Shown piece after piece: positions 63,991-64,000 of a stretch of DNA of 64,000 nt (position 1 is its first letter; each line of letters begins with the position of its first letter). Origin of the DNA: Paenibacillus pectinilyticus (lineage in GTDB: Bacteria; Bacillota; Bacilli; Paenibacillales; NBRC-103111); the NCBI RefSeq assembly GCF_001700435.1, contig NZ_LYPC01000020.1:311678-375677 (forward strand). The letters run 5' to 3'. Under the pieces are notes generated by a model. That model ran no database searches. It had not been told where the DNA came from and saw nothing but the letters and a program-made list of their open reading frames with translations. The position numbers were made by a program, and so were the translations under genes.

Positions 63991-64000
63991 CAATATTCAT

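Overview
The window looks like chromosome from a spore-forming member of the Bacillales, most likely Paenibacillus or a close relative. The evidence is several YheC/YheD-type ATP-grasp spore-coat proteins, a CotA-type laccase, a GerPA/GerPF-type germination protein, a YjcZ-type sporulation peptide, a BcrC-type phosphatase, a SwrC-type RND pump, and Bacillales-style ribosome-binding sites and terminators. This assignment comes from recognising families by eye; no search was run.

Layout. 0-5 kb: end of a TVP38/DedA protein, a decayed DedA-PAP2 gene, an FTR1 iron permease behind a Fur-box-like palindrome, and a COG4280 membrane protein with a small partner. 5-8 kb: BcrC and a glycosyltransferase. 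8-11.3 kb: two-component system, a small membrane protein and a PspA homologue. 11.3-20.6 kb: a graveyard of broken genes (MGDG-synthase-like, polysaccharide deacetylase, PAP2, YheC/YheD, histidine kinase, ABC permeases, COG4705, IS1182-type transposase) with a few intact genes between them (phosphoesterase lipoprotein, NlpC/P60, PAP2, GerPA-like). 20.6-24.6 kb: spore-surface type genes (an AstE-like peptidase, two YheC/YheD, a frameshifted LysM-NlpC/P60). 24.7-28.2 kb: a group II intron whose reverse transcriptase is split at its YADD motif by a second, complete-looking group II intron. 28.5-32.7 kb: broken response regulator, a secreted protein with an internal duplication, an NmrA-like reductase, a decayed GNAT and a YjcZ peptide. 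33.3-36.4 kb: a reduced Tn7/Tn5053-like module (Xre, TnsC/TniB, TniQ) with no recognisable transposase gene. 36.7-38.5 kb: YheC/YheD pseudogene and CapA-like protein. 38.8-43.5 kb: a six-gene redox operon. 44.5-52.6 kb: RND pump, DedA-PAP2, ECF sigma/anti-sigma/bactofilin-like operon, and a decayed second copy of the redox operon front. 53.1-54.4 kb: intact-looking IS256-family element with a 9-bp target duplication. 54.6-64 kb: CotA, gene fragments (LigD-type ligase, HerA, guaA 3' end), full-length topB, a topB copy lacking its TOPRIM domain, and ung.

Most interesting content. The 38.8-43.5 kb operon joins a membrane protein with two HX13H helices (likely di-haem b), a response regulator and histidine kinase, an FMN-binding protein with the ApbE target motif, ApbE itself, and an RnfD/NqrB-like membrane protein. 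I read it as a regulated flavinylation-based trans-membrane electron-transfer chain. The Tn7-like module has its TnsC and TniQ reading frames broken in the same way, each by a -1 shift at a run of seven T. The group II introns are nested at a catalytic motif. Many loci exist in one intact and one or more decayed copies, which suggests repeated duplication or transfer followed by gene loss.
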